From JBDLID01 sp039715055 (GTDB lineage Bacteria; Desulfobacterota; Desulfobulbia; Desulfobulbales; Desulfocapsaceae), in the NCBI GenBank assembly GCA_039715055.1, contig JBDLID010000136.1:1-7660 (forward strand): DNA of 7,660 bases, read 5' to 3'. Positions 6,025 to 7,660 of the stretch are shown in pieces. The translations under genes and the position numbers were made by a program. Each line of letters starts with the position of its first letter. Positions within the stretch are counted from its first letter, which is position 1. The notes below the pieces were generated by a model. It made no database searches, was not told the DNA's origin, and worked only from the letters and a program-made list of their open reading frames with translations.

Positions 6025-7516
6025 CGTTTCCATACAGGCCCTGCCCATCCTGCTGGTCACCTGAGAGTCCGGTCATGGCCTGGGCGATGCTGTCCTGGCT
6101 CAACTCAGCTGTTGGTCCGTCAAGGACAATACGGCCGTCATGAAAAACCAGCACCCGGTCGCTGTACAAAAAAATCTCATCGAGCTCAGGAGAGCTGAAG
6201 ATGATGACTGCCTCCTCATCGAGCTCATGCCTTAGAAAGTGCCAGATCGACCGGGCGGAACGGACATCAAGACCCCGGGTTGGATTTTCAAGGAGAACGA
6301 GGCGGCTGGTGCGGTCCATCAGGGCCAACAGGAGCCGCTGCATGTTGCCTCCGGAAAGCGAAGCCACATCACTGTCCGGCGCCCCCTTGATGGAAAAATC
6401 ATCGATTCCCTGTTCAGCCAGCTGCCTGCCCTGATTATGTGAAATCCAGAAAGAGTCACTTTTTTTCCTGAGATTAAAATGAGCGCTGAGGTCCAGTCCG
6501 GGAAAAAGGGACTCTGTCAACCGGTCGGCGGGAAGAAAGACCGCGCCGTGCTTCTGGGCTTCCAGGTAGCCGGATTTTGTGTCGGGCAGGAGTTCCCCAA
6601 AGAGACTGATAGAACCTTCTGACGGTCGGCTCAGGCCGGCGGCGAGGCGGAGCAGGGTCGATTGACCGGCACCGTCGAGGCCGGCAAGACCGATCACCTC
6701 TCCGGCCAAAACTTCAAGGTTGAGCCGATCCACTCCGAGCCTTTCACCCAACCCGCTGACCCCTTTCATGGACAGGGCCGGAGCACCTTTGGCTCTCGGG
6801 TTTTCCTTTGCCGGCAGCTCGGGTGTTTCTCCAAACATTGCCGCCAGCAGTTCTGAAAGATCGTAGGGCGCCGTACTGGTCAGCGTGACCCTGCCGTGGC
6901 GAATCACAGTAGATTTGCTGCAGAGCTGCTGAATTTCTTCGAGTTTATGAGAGACGAGGAGGATGGTTACCCCGTCTTTGGTAAGGCTTTTGAGGACCTG
7001 GAACAGGATCTTTTTCTGGGACGGCGAGATGCCGGTGGTGGGCTCGTCAAGGATGAGGAGACGAACCCGGGAATAGATGAGGCGGAGCATCTCCAGCTGC
7101 TGCCTCTCACCCATGGTCAGGTCTGCCACCCGTCGTGAAGGCTCGAGGTGAAAGGAAAATTTTTCTGCAAGGGCGTTAAAATCATCCTCAAGAGAGGTGC
7201 TTTGTTCCGATAAGCCCAGGGAGAAGTTTTCAAGGATCGTCATCGGTGGAAAGTCGAGGGGCTCCTGGTAGAGCATGCCGATGCGATGTTCCTGCGCCTG
7301 TCTCGGACTGCTGATGACAACGTTTTCGCCATCGAGGAAAATGTCGCCGCCGCTTTTGGAAAAAAAGCCGGTGAGGATTTTCATCAGCGTTGATTTGCCG
7401 GCCCCGTTTTCACCGATGATGCCGTGGATGGACCCGGGTTCTGCAGTGAGATCGACCTCGGTCAGGGCCTGGAGAGAGCCGAAATTCTTGGATATCTTCC
7501 GTAATTCAAGATTCAT
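6017..7516 (-). CDS. ABC importer ATPase with two nucleotide-binding domains, NupO/YufO-like
   Basis: This is the energy-coupling subunit of a BMP/simple-sugar type importer, one polypeptide carrying both nucleotide-binding domains, acting on the cytoplasmic face with the two permeases. Domain 1 is complete: Walker A GENGAGKST at 35-43, Q-loop Q84, signature LTMGERQQ at 133-140, Walker B LLILDEPTTG around 153-162, and H190. Domain 2 (about 248-485) is catalytically degenerate in the usual way for this family. Its Walker A is GLDGAGQST (279-287, Gln for Lys), Walker B ends LLEN (408-411) where the catalytic Glu is lost, and the H-loop His is replaced by Ser (FSSPELDE). Its signature LSGGN (387-391) is intact, and LPADR (328-332) matches the family's +PEDR segment. 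One competent and one degenerate site are therefore expected. The 499-residue length fits the family. An in-frame TAG 6 nt before the ATG at 7516 fixes the furthest start; the ribosome site is weak. It lies about 2.6 kb from its permeases, across an opposite-strand gene. Confidence 0.93.
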   Translation of the reverse strand: MNLELRKISKNFGSLQALTEVDLTAEPGSIHGIIGENGAGKSTLMKILTGFFSKSGGDIFLDGENVVISSPRQAQEHRIGMLYQEPLDFPPMTILENFSLGLSEQSTSLEDDFNALAEKFSFHLEPSRRVADLTMGERQQLEMLRLIYSRVRLLILDEPTTGISPSQKKILFQVLKSLTKDGVTILLVSHKLEEIQQLCSKSTVIRHGRVTLTSTAPYDLSELLAAMFGETPELPAKENPRAKGAPALSMKGVSGLGERLGVDRLNLEVLAGEVIGLAGLDGAGQSTLLRLAAGLSRPSEGSISLFGELLPDTKSGYLEAQKHGAVFLPADRLTESLFPGLDLSAHFNLRKKSDSFWISHNQGRQLAEQGIDDFSIKGAPDSDVASLSGGNMQRLLLALMDRTSRLVLLENPTRGLDVRSARSIWHFLRHELDEEAVIIFSSPELDEIFLYSDRVLVFHDGRIVLDGPTAELSQDSIAQAMTGLSGDQQDGQGLYGNVT

Positions 7517-7660
7517 ACACTAACCCATTTCGGTGTTCGGACATGCGGTGCAAAAAAGAAGGTAACTATTCAGCAGCACCCACATTGTGGCCGATCAGGC
7601 CGCCTCGAGTAGCACAAGTACGCTTCGTCAGCCTGCTTGACCACACTGCGGGCCCTGCTG
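7517..7660. other. Region upstream of the ATPase gene; no recognised gene
   Basis: These 144 bp do not encode a recognisable C-terminus of a BMP-type substrate-binding lipoprotein, which often precedes this ATPase. Several frames are open to the window edge: on the plus strand from ATG 7543 (begins MRCKKEGNYSAAP), and two minus-strand frames ending at TGA 7572-7570 and TAG 7568-7566. I recognise none of them. Small palindromes are dense here: CACATTGTG at 7581-7589, GGCCGATCAGGCC at 7589-7601 and CTCGAG nearby. The stretch may be the end of a repeat or insertion element. I see no good promoter for the ATPase gene. Confidence 0.4.
7562..7573 (-). repeat. Right copy of the 12-bp inverted repeat (GTAACTATTCAG on +)
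   Basis: Exact inverted partner of 1393-1404, located 45 bp upstream of the ATPase ATG. Read rightward it begins GTAA, the terminal bases typical of IS66-family insertion sequences, so it could be the edge of an element continuing outside the window. That reading is inference. Confidence 0.45.

Noticed and set aside
6590..6680. Loss of Walker A Lys in the second ATPase domain (Gln285) as a sign of gene decay
   Set aside because: A degenerate second nucleotide site with intact LSGGN is usual in the RbsA/YufO-type double ATPases, so it is a family trait rather than damage.
1378..7582. GCACCCA direct repeat (1378-1384 and 7576-7582) as a target-site duplication outside the 12-bp inverted repeats
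   Set aside because: The copies lie at unequal distances (8 and 2 bp) from the inverted repeats, so they do not have the geometry of a target duplication; a 7-bp match is easily chance.

Overview
The window looks like a chromosomal segment of a Gram-negative bacterium that makes selenoproteins. The protein style (a long SelB with four winged helices, a multidomain cyclic-di-GMP protein, a moderately GC-rich coding bias) fits a Desulfobacterota / deltaproteobacterial sulfate-reducer-like organism. That placement is inference; no rRNA or other direct marker is present.

Layout. (1) At 1-1358 (+) is the 3' two-thirds of selB, cut by the window's left edge. (2) A 51-bp gap follows, with convergent genes on both sides. 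(3) At 2393-1410 and 3441-2395 (both -) are the two membrane subunits of a NupOPQ/YufOPQ-type (BMP-family) ABC importer, one base apart and apparently translationally coupled. (4) About 400 bp of AT-rich divergent regulatory DNA (3442-3837) holds a good sigma70-like promoter for the permeases and several short repeated motifs. (5) At 3838-6024 (+) is a REC-PAS-GGDEF-EAL protein. (6) At 7516-6017 (-) is the double-NBD ATPase of the same importer, overlapping the end of the EAL gene tail to tail by 8 bp. (7) The last ~140 bp hold no recognisable gene but may carry the end of an insertion-like repeat.

How it fits together. The ATPase and two permeases are expected to assemble into one importer, probably for nucleosides or a related small solute. 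Here the ATPase is separated from its permeases by a 2.2-kb c-di-GMP gene on the opposite strand. The permeases seem to have their own promoter, and the ATPase lacks an adjacent substrate-binding lipoprotein gene inside the window. The c-di-GMP protein has a receiver domain without its phospho-acceptor Asp, a degenerate GGDEF motif (DGDAF) that keeps the RxxD inhibitory-site motif, and a complete EAL active site. It is therefore best read as a phosphodiesterase controlled by its sensory and pseudo-enzymatic domains.

Most notable: the split importer operon with an embedded antisense phosphodiesterase; a 12-bp inverted repeat (CTGAATAGTTAC / GTAACTATTCAG) that brackets the importer + EAL block at 1393 and 7573; and a CTGTCGGNRAA motif present three times in the divergent intergenic region. 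I see no CRISPR array, tRNA, rRNA or convincing intrinsic terminator.
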